From Candidatus Methanoperedens sp. (GTDB taxonomy: Archaea; Halobacteriota; Methanosarcinia; Methanosarcinales; Methanoperedenaceae): a DNA stretch of 7,312 bases. The translations under genes were made by a program, and so were the position numbers. The DNA is taken from assembly GCA_028679855.1 (NCBI GenBank), contig JAJRAP010000297.1, positions 1 through 7,312 on the forward strand, written 5' to 3'. Under the pieces are notes generated by a model. That model saw only the letters and a list, made by a program, of their open reading frames with translations, had not been told where the DNA came from and did not search any database. This document shows, in pieces, positions 6,876 to 7,312 of the stretch (positions are counted from its first letter, which is position 1; each line of letters begins with the position of its first letter).

Positions 6876-6897
6876 GAGGTATTTGAGAGGTATTTGA
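6876..6897 (+). repeat. Exact 11-bp tandem repeat duplicating the psmB ribosome-binding site
   Basis: GAGGTATTTGA occurs twice back to back (6876-6886 and 6887-6897), ending one base before the psmB ATG. Each copy carries GAGG. The second GAGG is 8 bases from the ATG, ideal spacing; the first is 19 bases away with no usable start codon of its own. Confidence 0.8.
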
Positions 6898-6898
6898 A

Positions 6899-7312
6899 AT
6901 GGACAATATGGAATATAAAGGAACTACCACGATCGGTTTAGTCTGCGATACGGGAGTAGTCCTGGCAACCGAGAGAAGAGCGACAATGGGGCACTTCATT
7001 GCAAGTAAAGACGCAAAGAAAGTCTATCAGATAGACGATCTTATAGCGATGACAACCGCAGGCTCTGTTGGAGATGCCCAGAGACTTGTGAAATGGATGC
7101 AGGTTGAATCAAGGCTTTACAAAATGCGAAGGGAAGAATCAATGACAGTTAAGGGTATTGTAAGCCTGCTTGCCAACATATTGAGCGGCAACAGGTACTA
7201 CCCGTATTTTGTTCAGCTTCTTGTTGGAGGGGTGGATAAGAACGGACCCGGAGTATATTCACTTGACGCCTTAGGCGGAATAATAGAGGAAAAGAAGGCT
7301 GTAGCTACAGGA
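6899..7312 (+). CDS. psmB: Proteasome beta subunit, 5' 138 codons (3' end beyond window)
   Basis: This is the catalytic subunit of the archaeal 20S proteasome, which degrades unfolded and tagged proteins inside the cell. The 8-residue propeptide MDNMEYKG precedes the mature N-terminal threonine. Counting from Thr1, the sequence has TTTIGLV, Glu17 in [11 protein letters not shown] and Lys33 in DAKKVYQID, the catalytic set of archaeal beta subunits. Autocleavage after Gly8 is expected. Further family signatures are [26 protein letters not shown] and [18 protein letters not shown]. Complete proteins have about 205-215 residues, so about one third is missing to the right. The start is supported by GAGG 8 bases upstream and by the usual short propeptide. 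It is divergent from the PHP operon. The sequence is closest in feel to Methanosarcinales homologues. Confidence 0.97.
   Translation, partial: MDNMEYKGTTTIGLVCDTGVVLATERRATMGHFIASKDAKKVYQIDDLIAMTTAGSVGDAQRLVKWMQVESRLYKMRREESMTVKGIVSLLANILSGNRYYPYFVQLLVGGVDKNGPGVYSLDALGGIIEEKKAVATG

Overview
The window most likely comes from a methanogen-related euryarchaeon of the Methanosarcinales / ANME-2 type. The signs are an archaeal proteasome beta subunit with a short propeptide and the Thr1/Glu17/Lys33 set, an archaeal-type PyrG, A/T-rich TATA-like boxes about 50-75 bases before genes, and a PHP / FAD-oxidoreductase / TIM-barrel gene set. The genus (for example Methanoperedens) is an impression from protein similarity and was not tested.

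Layout. (1) Bases 1-2100 are an accessory, decaying region. It holds the 5' three quarters of an IS1634-type DDE transposase on the minus strand, cut by the window edge. Next is a 3' remnant of a phosphoenolpyruvate synthase gene on the plus strand, truncated at both ends and carrying an apparent in-frame internal deletion. A segment of about 93 bp bounded by imperfect inverted repeats starts exactly where the ppsA homology stops. After it, on the minus strand, is a small intact antitoxin-like gene whose overlapping toxin partner survives only as about 16 codons with two in-frame stops. (2) Bases 2101-3801 carry a complete pyrG (CTP synthase). (3) Bases 3868-6778 are a compact three-gene minus-strand operon, transcribed in the order PHP-domain metal-dependent hydrolase, phytoene-desaturase-like FAD oxidoreductase, xylose-isomerase-like TIM-barrel protein. 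The gaps are 12 nt and 1 nt. (4) From 6899 the proteasome beta subunit gene runs off the right edge. It is divergent from the operon, and the 120-bp intergenic region contains a symmetric TATA-like box and an exact 11-bp tandem duplication of the ribosome-binding region.

How the genes relate. PyrG makes CTP from UTP, and PsmB is the catalytic core of the 20S proteasome; both are housekeeping genes. The three-gene operon is the part whose biochemistry cannot be assigned. All three folds are clear and their key residues are present, but no substrate is evident, so it is the best candidate here for an uncharacterised pathway. The left region looks like an insertion and rearrangement hot spot abutting pyrG. 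No CRISPR array, tRNA or rRNA was seen.
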